Shown here: one piece after another, positions 47,705-55,863 of the stretch
How the letters are laid out: every line of letters begins with the position of its first letter
Numbering within the stretch: the first letter of the stretch is position 1
From: Paludibacteraceae bacterium
Lineage (GTDB): Bacteria > Bacteroidota > Bacteroidia > Bacteroidales > Paludibacteraceae
Direction: 5' to 3'
Length of the DNA: 64,000 nt
Assembly: GCA_016297215.1 (NCBI GenBank)
Contig: JAEDGZ010000004.1
Span: 1 to 64,000 of the forward strand
Program-made: the position numbers and the translations under genes
Notes under the pieces: model-generated
Told to the model about the DNA's origin: nothing
Database searches by the model: none
Seen by the model: only the letters and a program-made list of their open reading frames with translations

Positions 47705-47896
47705 GATTTAACTTCGTGTTGGAACTTCGCTGCGCTCCGTGTTGATAACTTCGTGTATTTAACTGCGTGTGAGAAACTCCGCTTCGCTCCGTGTAATTAA
47801 CTTTGTGTACAGCCCGTAGGGCTTTCTTACATTTACTTTCTTACAGCCCGATAGGGCTTGCTTACACGCAGTTTTATACAGCCCCGCAGGGGCTTC
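47705..47896 (-). repeat. Gap-spanning inverted ACTGCGTGT / ACACGCAGT unit (fabG-fabI)
   Basis: AACTGCGTGT (complement of 47864-47873) follows fabG, and ACACGCAGTT (complement of 47761-47770) precedes fabI. Hairpins GAAGCCCCTGCGGGGCT, AGCCCTATCGGGCT and AGCCCTACGGGCT, the stretch CTGTAAGAAAGTAAATGTAA and ACACGAAGTT words match the panD-tgt gap at 33295-33441. Confidence 0.85.
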
Positions 47897-48643
47897 TTAA
47901 CTCTTTATATTCCCGCTGACGTTGATGACTTCGCCGGTGATGTAGGCGGCTTTGTCGGAGGCGAGGAAGACCGCCACGTTGGCTACGTCTTCGGGTTCGC
48001 CTGCGCGGCGCAGTGCGATGTCTTGCACCCATTGGGCACGCACCTCATCGGGCAACGCCTGCGTCATCTCGGTCATGATAAAGCCCGGCGCGATACTGTT
48101 CACCCGCACCCCGCGCGGACCTATCTCTTTCGACAGCGACTTGGTGAGCGAGATGAGTGCCCCTTTGGACGCTGCGTAGTTGCATTGACCGGCGTTTCCG
48201 AACAAGCCGACCACCGACGAGATGTTAATAATAGAGCCGCTGCGACGGCGCATCATGTGGGTGGAGACCAACTTGCAGAAGTTGAACGCCGCCTTGAGGT
48301 TCGCGGTGATGACCGTGTCCCACTGGCTCTCGTCCATGCGCATGAGCAGGCTATCGCGCGTGATACCCGCGTTGTTGACGAGGATGTCTATCTGCCCGAA
48401 GGTCTCGAGCACGCTGTTCACCACCTGCTCGGTGGTGTGGTAATCGGAAGCGTCTGCCTGTATCGCCATGCAACGGCGACCCATGTTCTCCACCTCGTGC
48501 GCCACCTCGTCCGCACTGTCTTTGCGGTGCAGATAGGTGAACGCGATGTCCGCCCCTTCGGCTGCCATCGCCAGCACAATAGCGCGACCAATGCCGCGAC
48601 TCCCGCCCGTGATAAGGGCTGTTTTATCGGATAATAAGTTCAT
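47897..48643 (-). CDS. fabG: 3-oxoacyl-ACP reductase
   Basis: NADPH-dependent ketoreductase of fatty acid synthesis, 248 residues from ATG 48643; an in-frame GTG upstream lies in a palindromic repeat. Motifs: ALITGGSRGIGRAI, NNAGITRDSLLMRM, the catalytic YAASKGALISLTKSL (Tyr-x3-Lys), and VNSIAPGFIMTEMTQALP. Part of the fabF-fabZ-fabG-fabI minus-strand series. Confidence 0.93.
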   Translation of the reverse strand: MNLLSDKTALITGGSRGIGRAIVLAMAAEGADIAFTYLHRKDSADEVAHEVENMGRRCMAIQADASDYHTTEQVVNSVLETFGQIDILVNNAGITRDSLLMRMDESQWDTVITANLKAAFNFCKLVSTHMMRRRSGSIINISSVVGLFGNAGQCNYAASKGALISLTKSLSKEIGPRGVRVNSIAPGFIMTEMTQALPDEVRAQWVQDIALRRAGEPEDVANVAVFLASDKAAYITGEVINVSGNIKS

Positions 48644-48645
48644 AA

Positions 48646-48756
48646 GGACCCCCTCCGGCTCCCCCTGCAAAGGGGGAGGGCGGAAGAATAGTTTAGTTTA
48701 TACAAAAAGTAATTTTATTTATTCCTTCCCTCCGTAGGGAGGGTAGGGGTGGGTCG
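48646..48756 (-). repeat. Two CCCTCC/GGAGGG hairpin elements around the fabZ-fabG gap
   Basis: 48646-48680 contains CCCCCTTTGCAGGGGG; 48722-48756 contains TACCCTCCCTACGGAGGG on the gene strand and encodes the end of FabZ. They lie next to the fabG start and fabZ stop respectively. Confidence 0.7.
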
Positions 48757-49164
48757 TTTTGTCAGCATAAACGACAGTCTGCCTTTGCAGCACATCAAGC
48801 CGTCCACGGTGGCTTCGGCATCTACCACCACCAGCGGACCTTTCTTGCCCGTGATGGTGGAGCGGGTTACCACGGTGTCGCCCGGGTGCACCTGACGCTT
48901 GAAGCGCACATCGTTCAAGCCGGCGTAGAGCGCCAACTTACCATCTAAGTCGTCTTTGAGCAGCAAGGCACTCCCTTGTGCCATCATCTCGCACAGGATG
49001 ACCCCGGGGACAATCGGGTTGCCGGGGAAATGTCCCTGCGTGAAAAACTCATTCTCGCGGATGGTGTACCGTGCAGTGGCTATACCGTCTGCCACCTCCG
49101 CCTCATCCACCAGCAACATCGGCTCGCGATGGGGGATGACCTGCTTGATTTCTTCTCGGTTCAT
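48715..49164 (-). CDS. fabZ: 3-hydroxyacyl-ACP dehydratase, FabZ type
   Basis: Hot-dog-fold dehydratase, 149 residues. Active-site GHFPGNPIVPGVILCEMMAQ has the catalytic His and the Glu of the helix. VIPHREPMLLVDE is typical of the N-terminus. The last 13 residues (RPTPTLPTEGRNK) lie beyond the family's usual end and are encoded by a palindromic repeat element. Upstream fabF, downstream fabG. Confidence 0.9.
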   Translation of the reverse strand: MNREEIKQVIPHREPMLLVDEAEVADGIATARYTIRENEFFTQGHFPGNPIVPGVILCEMMAQGSALLLKDDLDGKLALYAGLNDVRFKRQVHPGDTVVTRSTITGKKGPLVVVDAEATVDGLMCCKGRLSFMLTKRPTPTLPTEGRNK

Positions 49165-49353
49165 GTTTTTAATGGATTAAGGAGCAAGGATTAAGGATAA
49201 AAGACTTATTATCTCCGTCTGTTTTGATTAAGGATGAAAGACTTATTACTATCGTCTGTGAGTTTCCCCGCCCCCTGCCCCCTCCCCGCAAGCGGGGCGG
49301 GGGAGTTTGTATAGTCGAAACTATTTAGTCTTTAATCCTTCATCCTTTATCCT
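49165..49353 (-). repeat. Gap-spanning inverted GGATTAAAGACT / AGTCTTTTATCC arrays (fabF-fabZ)
   Basis: After the fabF stop: GATGAAGGATAAAGGATGAA and GGATTAAAGACT. Before the fabZ ATG: AGTCTTTTATCCTTAATCC. The 12-nt end blocks match at 11 positions. A CCCCGCCCCCTGCCCCCTCC-type hairpin element (49266-49307) sits in the middle. Confidence 0.8.
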
Positions 49354-50595
49354 TCATCTAATCGGTCTTATCGCTACTGTCGCATTGTGGCCGCCGAAGC
49401 CGAGGGAGTTGGAGATAGCGATGTCTATCTTGTGCTCCTCTGCGTGCAGCGGGGTGTAGTAGAGGTCGCAGAAGGGGTCGGGCTCCGTCAGCCCTATCGT
49501 GGGCGGCACGATACCGTTCTCCACCGCCAGCGCCGTCAGCACCAACTCCAGTCCGCCTGCCGCGCCGAGCATGTGTCCGGTCATCGACTTGGTGGAACTG
49601 ATGAGCGCGCGGCGTGCCTCCTCCTCGCCCAATGCGAGTTTGATAGCCTTGGTCTCCGCGGAGTCGTTCAGCGCGGTGCCTGTGCCGTGGGCGTTGATGT
49701 AGAGCGTCTCGCCATCGCGGTAGCCTGCTTGGTCGAGTGCCGCGCGGATACAGCGTGCGGTAACCGTGCCGTCAGGACGCGGCGCGGTGTAGTGGTGTGC
49801 ATCGCAGGTGTGTCCGTAGCCGCATACCTCGGCGATGATATGTGCTCCGCGGGCGATGGCATGCTCCATCTCCTCCAGCACCATCACGCCGGCACCTTCT
49901 GCCATGACGAAGCCCTTGCGGCGGCTGTCGAAGGGCAGGCACGCCATAGCGGGGTCTTCCACGGTGCTCAGTGCCCGCGCATTGGCAAAGCCGCCTATAG
50001 CCAGCGGGTGGATAGCCGCTTCGGAACCGCCCGCCACGATGGCGTCTGCGCGCCCTGCTTGGATAGCAAGGAACGCCTCGCCGATGGTGTTCGTGCTGGT
50101 GGCGCATGCCGCCACGGAGGTCAGGTTAGGACCTTGCGCGTTGAGGCGAATAGCCGTGTTGCCGCCGCCCATGTTCGCAATCAGCATGGGGATGAACAGC
50201 GGCGATACGCCTTTCGCGCCGCGGTCCAAGTAGTTCTTGGTCTGCGCCACGAAAGTCTGCAAGCCGCCTATGCCGGAGCCTAAATAGACACCCAGTCGCT
50301 CGGGGGCGATGTTCTCGCCGCTGACCAAGCCGCTCTGCTGCATGGCCTCCAAGGAAGCCGCTACTGCGAACTGGCAGAAGAGGTCGTAGTGGCGAATCTC
50401 CTGCGCCGTCAGTCCGGCTGCGATAGGGTCAAAGTTCTTCACTTGTCCTGCCACATGGATGGGCAGCACTTCGTCTTCAAAGCCGCGAATGGGCTCGATG
50501 CCGCACTTGCCCGCGATGGCTGCTGCCCACGTCTCGGCGGCGGTATTTCCGATAGAGCAGATTGCCCCAAGTCCGGTGATTACTACTCGTTTCAT
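49354..50595 (-). CDS. fabF: 3-oxoacyl-ACP synthase II
   Basis: Condensing enzyme of fatty acid elongation, 413 residues. The catalytic Cys is in SVAACATSTNTIGEA, the two His in INAHGTGTALNDSAE and STKSMTGHMLGAAGGLE; the conserved ISNSLGFGGHNA glycine-rich end is present. The thiolase fold is intact. Sits between the acyl ligase gene and fabZ. No acpP gene is visible in the window. Confidence 0.94.
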   Translation of the reverse strand: MKRVVITGLGAICSIGNTAAETWAAAIAGKCGIEPIRGFEDEVLPIHVAGQVKNFDPIAAGLTAQEIRHYDLFCQFAVAASLEAMQQSGLVSGENIAPERLGVYLGSGIGGLQTFVAQTKNYLDRGAKGVSPLFIPMLIANMGGGNTAIRLNAQGPNLTSVAACATSTNTIGEAFLAIQAGRADAIVAGGSEAAIHPLAIGGFANARALSTVEDPAMACLPFDSRRKGFVMAEGAGVMVLEEMEHAIARGAHIIAEVCGYGHTCDAHHYTAPRPDGTVTARCIRAALDQAGYRDGETLYINAHGTGTALNDSAETKAIKLALGEEEARRALISSTKSMTGHMLGAAGGLELVLTALAVENGIVPPTIGLTEPDPFCDLYYTPLHAEEHKIDIAISNSLGFGGHNATVAIRPIR

Positions 50596-50708
50596 ATTTG
50601 GAAGACCCTCCCCGCCCCTCCCTTAAAGGGAGGGAGTTGAGAGAGATTGGTTTTAGTTATACATTACCTAATTATTAAGTCTCCCTTTAAGGGAGATTTA
50701 GAGGGTCT
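50596..50708 (-). repeat. Gap-spanning inverted AGACCCTC / GAGGGTCT (ligase-fabF)
   Basis: AGACCCTC begins in the ligase stop (complement of 50701-50708); GAGGGTCT lies 7 nt before the fabF ATG (complement of 50603-50610). Inner hairpins CTCCCTTAAAGGGAG and CCCTCCCTTTAAGGGAGGG stand next to each. Confidence 0.85.
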
Positions 50709-52353
50709 ATATCAAGTATCTCTTTATACTCCCTTTCGGGGTTTTGGCGAAGGGGTCGAAGCGCAGTTCAAAGGTCTTCACCTGCGCGTACTGTGGCAGA
50801 CGGCTGTTGAGGTTGCGCAAGTTCTCCTCCATGATGGCATCCAGTTGTTGCATTGCAGGGGACACCTCACTCCCTCCCTTTAGGGATGGTTGGGGTAGGC
50901 TGCCATCCTCTTTCGGCACGATGATGGCGTGGAGCAGGTGCTCGCGTTGTACCACCACCGACTCTTGCACGCCGGGCATGCCGTTGAGCAGCACTTCTAT
51001 CTCCTCGGGGAAGATGTTCTGCCCGTTGGATGACAGCAGCATGTTTTTGCACCGTCCTACGAGGAAGAGCGTGCTGTCTTTATCCAGCGTGCCGAGGTCG
51101 CCCGTGCGGAACCAACCGTCTTCGGTGAACGCCTCTGCTGTGGCTTCGGGGTTCTTGTAGTAGCCGGCGAACACGCACTCGCCTTTCACCTGAAACTCCC
51201 CCGGGATATTCTCGGGGTCAGGCGATGCGATACGCACTTGCAGGCTCTCGATGGTCTCGCCGCAACTCTTGGCTTTGTAGCGCCCCACGTGCCCTAATGA
51301 CAGTAGCGGAGCGCACTCCGACATGCCGTAGCCCGTGATGAACGGCATGCCGATACGGAATGCCAGCAGTTGCTCTATCGCAGGCGGGATAGCCGCGCCG
51401 CCGGTGGCAAACACCTCTATCTTCCCGCCCAGTGCCGCCATCATTTTCTCGCGAAGCAGGCGGTAATACTGCTCGCTTTCCGGGTGCGCAGGCGTCCCCG
51501 CCTGCTGACCTATCACATATTCCACCATCTTCGCCAGCACCAGCGGCACGGCAAAGAATATCTTGGGGCTGTAGGCTTGCATGATTTCCACCACCACCGA
51601 TGGTATCGGCAACCGCCCGAGGATGACCGTGTGCATTCCCCTGCACATCGGCGTGATGAGGTCGCAGGTCAAGCCGAAGATATGCGCGTAGGGCAGGATA
51701 CTCACGTAGTTGTCGCCCGCGCAGTAGGGAATATGCGTCTGAAACGCCTCCACGTTCCAACTGAAGTTCCGCGCCGTCAGCATCACGCCTTTGGGGTTTC
51801 CCGTAGAGCCGGAGGTGTACATGATGGCGCACACGTCGTCTAAGTCGCGGTGGTGGAAATACACATCCGCGGCACTGTACCCCTGCGGGTAGGCGGCAGC
51901 GAGCAGTGCATCGGCTTGCTCGTAGGCGTGCCGCGCCTCCTCGGTCGCCGCCAGCAACTCTAAGGTGTCGGTGTCGAGGACGGCTACCACGTTGGGCATG
52001 GCGTCGAACGACATCGCGTCAAACGATTTCTTCTCCGTATAGAGTATCTTGCTGTCCGAGTGGTTGACCAACTGCTGCACGTCGGCGGGCAGGAAGGCGT
52101 TGTAGAGTTGTACGCTCACATAGCCGCCCGTGAGGGCTGCCAGAAAGACCTCCGACCAATGCACCGAACTCTTGGCATTGATGGCTATCTTGTCGCCTTC
52201 TTGCAGTCCGATGGTTTGCCACACGAGGTGCAGACGGGCGATGTTACGCGCCAACTCGCCGTAGGTCTCCGTCCGCACCTGATAGTCCGACAGCGCCGCC
52301 GCCGACCAGTGTGCTTTTACCGAATCTTCAAATAACTGTGTGAGATTTGTCAT
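50707..52353 (-). CDS. AMP-dependent long-chain acyl ligase
   Basis: ANL-superfamily acyl-CoA (or acyl-ACP) ligase, 548 residues. P-loop AIMYTSGSTGNPKGVML, the motif FITGYGMSECAPLLSLG, the RTGDLGTLDKDSTLFLVGRCKN hinge and the C-terminal catalytic Lys in PKGSIKRYLI are all present. Residues about 283-292 (QQAGTPAHPE) are encoded by a type A palindrome in reverse orientation, placed in a loop after ICYVIG-like EYVIG. A further Leu/Pro-rich stretch (SLPQPSLKGGSEVSPA, near 500) is encoded by a CCCTCC hairpin element. Its place before fabF suggests it activates exogenous or recycled fatty acids. Confidence 0.88.
   Translation of the reverse strand: MTNLTQLFEDSVKAHWSAAALSDYQVRTETYGELARNIARLHLVWQTIGLQEGDKIAINAKSSVHWSEVFLAALTGGYVSVQLYNAFLPADVQQLVNHSDSKILYTEKKSFDAMSFDAMPNVVAVLDTDTLELLAATEEARHAYEQADALLAAAYPQGYSAADVYFHHRDLDDVCAIMYTSGSTGNPKGVMLTARNFSWNVEAFQTHIPYCAGDNYVSILPYAHIFGLTCDLITPMCRGMHTVILGRLPIPSVVVEIMQAYSPKIFFAVPLVLAKMVEYVIGQQAGTPAHPESEQYYRLLREKMMAALGGKIEVFATGGAAIPPAIEQLLAFRIGMPFITGYGMSECAPLLSLGHVGRYKAKSCGETIESLQVRIASPDPENIPGEFQVKGECVFAGYYKNPEATAEAFTEDGWFRTGDLGTLDKDSTLFLVGRCKNMLLSSNGQNIFPEEIEVLLNGMPGVQESVVVQREHLLHAIIVPKEDGSLPQPSLKGGSEVSPAMQQLDAIMEENLRNLNSRLPQYAQVKTFELRFDPFAKTPKGSIKRYLI
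51479..51507 (+). repeat. Type A palindrome inside the acyl ligase gene
   Basis: A complete copy, antisense to the gene; it is the only coding type A copy not read as PGAQASPP. Confidence 0.85.
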
Positions 52354-52531
52354 ATATTGTCTCGTTGTTTCCGTAGTTACTGGGGACGCGGGCGTCTCGC
52401 CCGCGGTGGTCCGCGTAGTTTTCGTAGTTCCCGAGCACTCCGAGTATTCTGATTATTCTGAGCACTCCGAGCACCGTTTGCTAAGTCGAAAGTAATAAGT
52501 CTTTTATCCTCTATCCTTTATCCCTCATCCT
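52354..52531 (-). repeat. Type B palindrome flanked by direct words; GGATAAAGG array
   Basis: On the gene strand, GGATAAAGG-type words follow the araC stop (52500-52531) and CTCGGAGTGCTCAGAATAAT-type words fill 52430-52475. AACTACGAAAACTACG and AACTACGGAAACAACG then flank the type B palindrome (52379-52407) as direct repeats. The ligase ATG follows. Confidence 0.75.
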
Positions 52532-53383
52532 TTATCCTTTCCTATACTCCCTCGGTCCTACCCCCTCGTGGGTGCGGAAGAACTTCCCGAACGCCGACTG
52601 GTTGCTGAAGCCCAGTTCGTAACTAATCTGCGAAATGGTCTTGTCTTCGTTCTGCAGGCTCTTGCGGGCTTGCAGCATCAGTTTGTCGGCTATTATCTCG
52701 ATGGCGGGCTTGCCCGTAACGCTCTTCACGCAGGCGGACACATAGCGCGCCGTCAGGTGCAGCCGGTCGGCGTAGTAGCCCACCGAGTGCTCCTCGCGGT
52801 AGTGGCTCTCCAGCAGCGCCAGGAAGCGCGCACACACCTCCTCCTCACGCGTCTGTGGCTGACCGTTGTAAGGCAGCAGGTAGTAGGCAAAACCGTAGAT
52901 ATACGCCTTGATGATATAGTATATGGTCTGTTTCTGATACGGGTTGTTCTTGTGCGAAAGAGACGAACGCAGGACACCCAATGCCGTCTCTAACGATGAC
53001 AGCGACTCGCCCTCAAGGTGCACCAGAGGCTCCCGACGAAGGTTCAAGAACATCTGATAACTGTTCTTCAGGTTCAGATATTCAATGTACGCGCGCGACA
53101 TCAGCACTACCCGCGCCTCGAAGTCCTTGCTCAAGCCCAACCGCTTCACGCGCTGCTGCTGGATAATCACCAGCATATCGTTCTTCTGCACGTGATACGC
53201 CACGCTGTCTATCTGGAAATCCGCCTCGCCGCAGGTTACCAGCGCCACGCACACGTGGTCCACCTCGTAGGTGATGCCGCGGTCGAACAGCGAGTGCGTC
53301 TTGTCCAGCAGCACCACGTCATCATCCAAGCACAGCGTACCCATGCTTCGATACTGATTTGCCGATAGTCTTGTTACGTCCAT
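52532..53383 (-). CDS. AraC-family transcriptional regulator
   Basis: 283 residues. N-terminal cupin-like sensor domain (about 20-150: HVQKNDMLVIIQQQRVKRLG) and a C-terminal AraC double helix-turn-helix (about 185-283: YYADRLHLTARYVSACVKSV, TISQISYELGFSNQSAFGKFFRTHEGVGPREYRKG). It has its own promoter and heads the series ligase-fabF-fabZ-fabG-fabI on the same strand, so it may control fatty acid genes. That link rests on position only. Confidence 0.9.
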   Translation of the reverse strand: MDVTRLSANQYRSMGTLCLDDDVVLLDKTHSLFDRGITYEVDHVCVALVTCGEADFQIDSVAYHVQKNDMLVIIQQQRVKRLGLSKDFEARVVLMSRAYIEYLNLKNSYQMFLNLRREPLVHLEGESLSSLETALGVLRSSLSHKNNPYQKQTIYYIIKAYIYGFAYYLLPYNGQPQTREEEVCARFLALLESHYREEHSVGYYADRLHLTARYVSACVKSVTGKPAIEIIADKLMLQARKSLQNEDKTISQISYELGFSNQSAFGKFFRTHEGVGPREYRKG

Positions 53384-53590
53384 ATAGATTAGGATGAAGG
53401 ATAAAAGACACAGGATTAAAGACGAAATAGTCTTGTTAGGATAAAGGATGAAGGATAAGGAAAGTAATATCTCGCTACGCGAGGTAATACGTAATAGTTA
53501 ATATCCCATTGTGCATATTACTTATTACCTATTACCTATTTAGTCTTTCATCCTTCATCCTTCAGTGAGCATAGCGAACGGTCTTTAATC
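53384..53590 (-). repeat. TCATCCTTTATCC and ATTACC word arrays in the araC leader
   Basis: Between the promoter and the araC ATG lie outer GGATTAAAGACCG/GGATGAAGGATGAAAGAC words, ATTACTTATTACC words, and CCTTATCCTTCATCC words next to the start. The first and last sets are complementary, so the leader of about 200 nt can fold on itself. Confidence 0.75.
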
Positions 53591-53604
53591 CTAATTTCTG
53601 CTTG

Positions 53605-53635
53605 CAAAAGTAGTCATTTTGTATGGAACGGCAAA
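53605..53635 (-). promoter_or_regulatory. Promoter of araC
   Basis: Minus strand: TTTG (53632-53635), 19-nt spacer, TACTTTTG (53605-53612). Confidence 0.78.
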
Positions 53636-53722
53636 ATAAATATGATAATCCGAACAGTTTTTCGTACAAATAAGACTATTTTTCTTTCTCTCTACTTGTT
53701 TCCTTTCATATCCCCCAACTAT

Positions 53723-53785
53723 CTATCAGCTGTCAATTACGGCAACGACACGACAACGACACGGCAACGACACGACAACGATACG
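53723..53785 (+). repeat. CACGACAACGA word array, third copy of the header-array unit
   Basis: CTATCAGCTGTCAATTACGG header, then CAACGACACGA words. A small reading frame across it is low-complexity and not a gene. Confidence 0.7.
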
Positions 53786-53812
53786 AAAAGAAAAGTAGTT
53801 AAAAAGCATATC

Positions 53813-53850
53813 AAAAAAACTGCTTAACAGGTCATGTTAGGCAGCCTCTT
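53813..53850 (-). terminator. Terminator of the short-chain dehydrogenase gene
   Basis: On the minus strand CTGCCTAACA and TGTTAAGCAG pair (one G-U) and are followed by seven T. Member of the hairpin family at 21371 and 38006. 53851-53932 holds nothing I can name. Confidence 0.75.
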
Positions 53851-53932
53851 TGTGTATTGTTGTTGTACGACTACAATCGCCGAGTCCGATTTCCGAATGT
53901 ATGGATTGATGATAAGCAATGCGGATTTCTGA

Positions 53933-54712
53933 TTAAGCGTATAGTCGTCCAACGATATAGTTGACGAGGCGCAGTGGAAGAAGCCATTGTAAGAAAGCGA
54001 AGAGATGGTACTCTGCGCCGCCGATGTACTGCGGGCGCGGGTGGCGGGCAGTGGCGATACGGTAGAGGCAACGCGCCATGGCTTGGGGCGTCAGTCCTCG
54101 TTGCTCATCTCGCTCCATGGCGGCTACTGCCTGCTCGGCGTGGGGGTAGGGAGTTGAGAGTTGCACTTTCTTGCGGGCGGCGGTGAAGCCCGTCTGCACA
54201 TCGCCGGGCATGAGGACGGAGACGCAGATACCGTAGTCGCGCACCTCGTTCTGCAAGGCAAGCGCAAAGGCATTGATGGCTGCTTTGCTGGCAGAATAGA
54301 AACTCTGGTAGGGGATGGGAAGGATGGCTGCGACGCTGCTGGTGAAGATGATACGCCCTTGTCGGCGTTGGCGCATGTGGGGCAAGACCTGCTTCACCAC
54401 CGCAACGGCGCCGGTGAAGTTCACGTCCATCTGTCGGCGCACATCCGCTATCGGCGTGCACTCGGCAGGTCCGGAGATGCCGAAGCCCGCGTTGAGGATA
54501 AGGACATCGATATGGTCGGTGCGTCGCATGACTTCCTCCACGGCACGCCGGACACTCGCTTCGTCGGTTACATCGCACGGGATAGTGCCGCGTCGCGACA
54601 AGTCAAACACCTGATACCCTCGCTCGGCGAACAACTGCGCCGTCGCTTTTCCTATGCCGGAAGAGGCTCCTGTGATGAGAAGGGTTTGAGTGATGGATTT
54701 ACGGTTGTTCAT
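53933..54712 (-). CDS. Short-chain dehydrogenase/reductase
   Basis: 259 residues from ATG 54712 (a second in-frame ATG 21 nt upstream overlaps the mdh terminator). Rossmann motif LLITGASSGIGKATA, NAGFGISGP, catalytic Ser in IIFTSSVAA and Tyr-x3-Lys in FYSASKAAINAF. A C-terminal hydrophobic segment (FLQWLLPLRLVNYIVGRLY) suggests membrane association. Substrate unknown. Confidence 0.85.
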   Translation of the reverse strand: MNNRKSITQTLLITGASSGIGKATAQLFAERGYQVFDLSRRGTIPCDVTDEASVRRAVEEVMRRTDHIDVLILNAGFGISGPAECTPIADVRRQMDVNFTGAVAVVKQVLPHMRQRRQGRIIFTSSVAAILPIPYQSFYSASKAAINAFALALQNEVRDYGICVSVLMPGDVQTGFTAARKKVQLSTPYPHAEQAVAAMERDEQRGLTPQAMARCLYRIATARHPRPQYIGGAEYHLFAFLQWLLPLRLVNYIVGRLYA

Positions 54713-54723
54713 TGCTAAAACAA

Positions 54724-54764
54724 GAAGGGGCAAGTGCTGTATATCTCACAGTACTCGCCCCTTC
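54724..54764 (-). terminator. Terminator of mdh
   Basis: GAAGGGGC and GCCCCTT with inner AGT-CTGT/ACAG-ACT pairing, followed on the minus strand by TTGTTTT. Lies between mdh and the downstream dehydrogenase. Confidence 0.75.
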
Positions 54765-54793
54765 GTTCTTAGGATTATCCCATAAGAGGGAAC

Positions 54794-55735
54794 TTACAAC
54801 ACATTCAGCCCTTTGAGAATCTCGGTGGTCTTGCGAACAGCCGCTTCGCTGTCTTTCAGGCGTGCAGCCTCAGCCTCAGTGAGCTTGAGTTCGAGCACCT
54901 TCTCGATACCGTTCTTTCCGATGATACAGGGTACACCGATAGTGATGTCGGACATGCCATACTCACCTTCGAGTGCAGCGGCGCAAGGAATCATCTTCTT
55001 CTGGTCTTTGATGATAGCCTCAGCTACGCTTGCGGAAGCCGCACCCGGAGCCATCCATGCGCTGGTGCCGAGCAAGCCGGTTAGGGTAGCACCGCCTACC
55101 ATGGTCGATTTCACTACCTCGTCAATCTGCTCCTGGGTCAGGAAGTTGCTAACGGGGATACCTTTGTAGGTCATGTAGCTTACCAAAGGAATCATCGTGG
55201 TGTCGCCGTGACCACCGATAACGAAGCCTTCTACATCATTTGCATTGCAGCCGATAGCTTGGCTCAAGAAGTACTTGAGGCGTGCGCTGTCGAGTGCGCC
55301 ACCCATACCAATCACGCGGTTGCGGGGCAGACCGAGCGCGTGGAGCGCAAGATAAGCCATGGGGTCCATAGGATTGGAAACGATGATGAGGATAGCGTTG
55401 GGCGAATAGGTCAGCACCTGATTAGCCACAGACTTCACGATACTTGCGTTTATACCAATCAACTCCTCACGGGTCATACCCGGCTTACGGGGCATACCGC
55501 TGGTGATGATAACCACGTCAGAGTTAGCGGTCTTGGTGTAGTCATTGGTAACGCCGGTAACAACGGTATCAAAGCCCATCAACTGAGCCGTTTGCATGAT
55601 ATCCATTGCCTTACCCTCTGCGAAACCCTCCTTGATATCAATCAGACATACTTCGTTGGCTACCTCGTTCACAGCCAACACGTTTGCACACGTTGCGCCC
55701 ACATTTCCGGCGCCTACAACGGTTACTTTTGACAT
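54794..55735 (-). CDS. mdh: Malate dehydrogenase
   Basis: NAD-dependent oxidation of malate to oxaloacetate; in Bacteroidales it usually works in the fumarate/succinate branch. 313 residues, the LDH-like MDH form. VVGAGNVGATCANVLA binds NAD; SGMPRKPGMTREELI has the substrate Arg residues; VSNPMDPMAYLA and VIGGHGDTTMIPL hold the conserved Asn and catalytic His. Own promoter and terminator, so a single-gene unit. Confidence 0.95.
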   Translation of the reverse strand: MSKVTVVGAGNVGATCANVLAVNEVANEVCLIDIKEGFAEGKAMDIMQTAQLMGFDTVVTGVTNDYTKTANSDVVIITSGMPRKPGMTREELIGINASIVKSVANQVLTYSPNAILIIVSNPMDPMAYLALHALGLPRNRVIGMGGALDSARLKYFLSQAIGCNANDVEGFVIGGHGDTTMIPLVSYMTYKGIPVSNFLTQEQIDEVVKSTMVGGATLTGLLGTSAWMAPGAASASVAEAIIKDQKKMIPCAAALEGEYGMSDITIGVPCIIGKNGIEKVLELKLTEAEAARLKDSEAAVRKTTEILKGLNVL

Positions 55736-55776
55736 AATTGTATAGATTTAGAATGTTTATTCTTGTTTTTCGACCA

Positions 55777-55808
55777 CAAAGGTACTGCTTTTTCCTGACC
55801 CGTGCAAA
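55777..55808 (-). promoter_or_regulatory. Promoter of mdh
   Basis: Minus strand: TTTG (55805-55808), 20-nt spacer, TACCTTTG (55777-55784). Confidence 0.85.
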
Positions 55809-55863
55809 TAAATTTGCATTTTGTAATGTGAAATAGACAAAATTGCCACGGTGTTATGGCAAT

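Noticed and set aside
53642..53827. Small reading frame rich in Asp/Thr/Arg
   Set aside because: Encoded by the CACGACAACGA array; low complexity.
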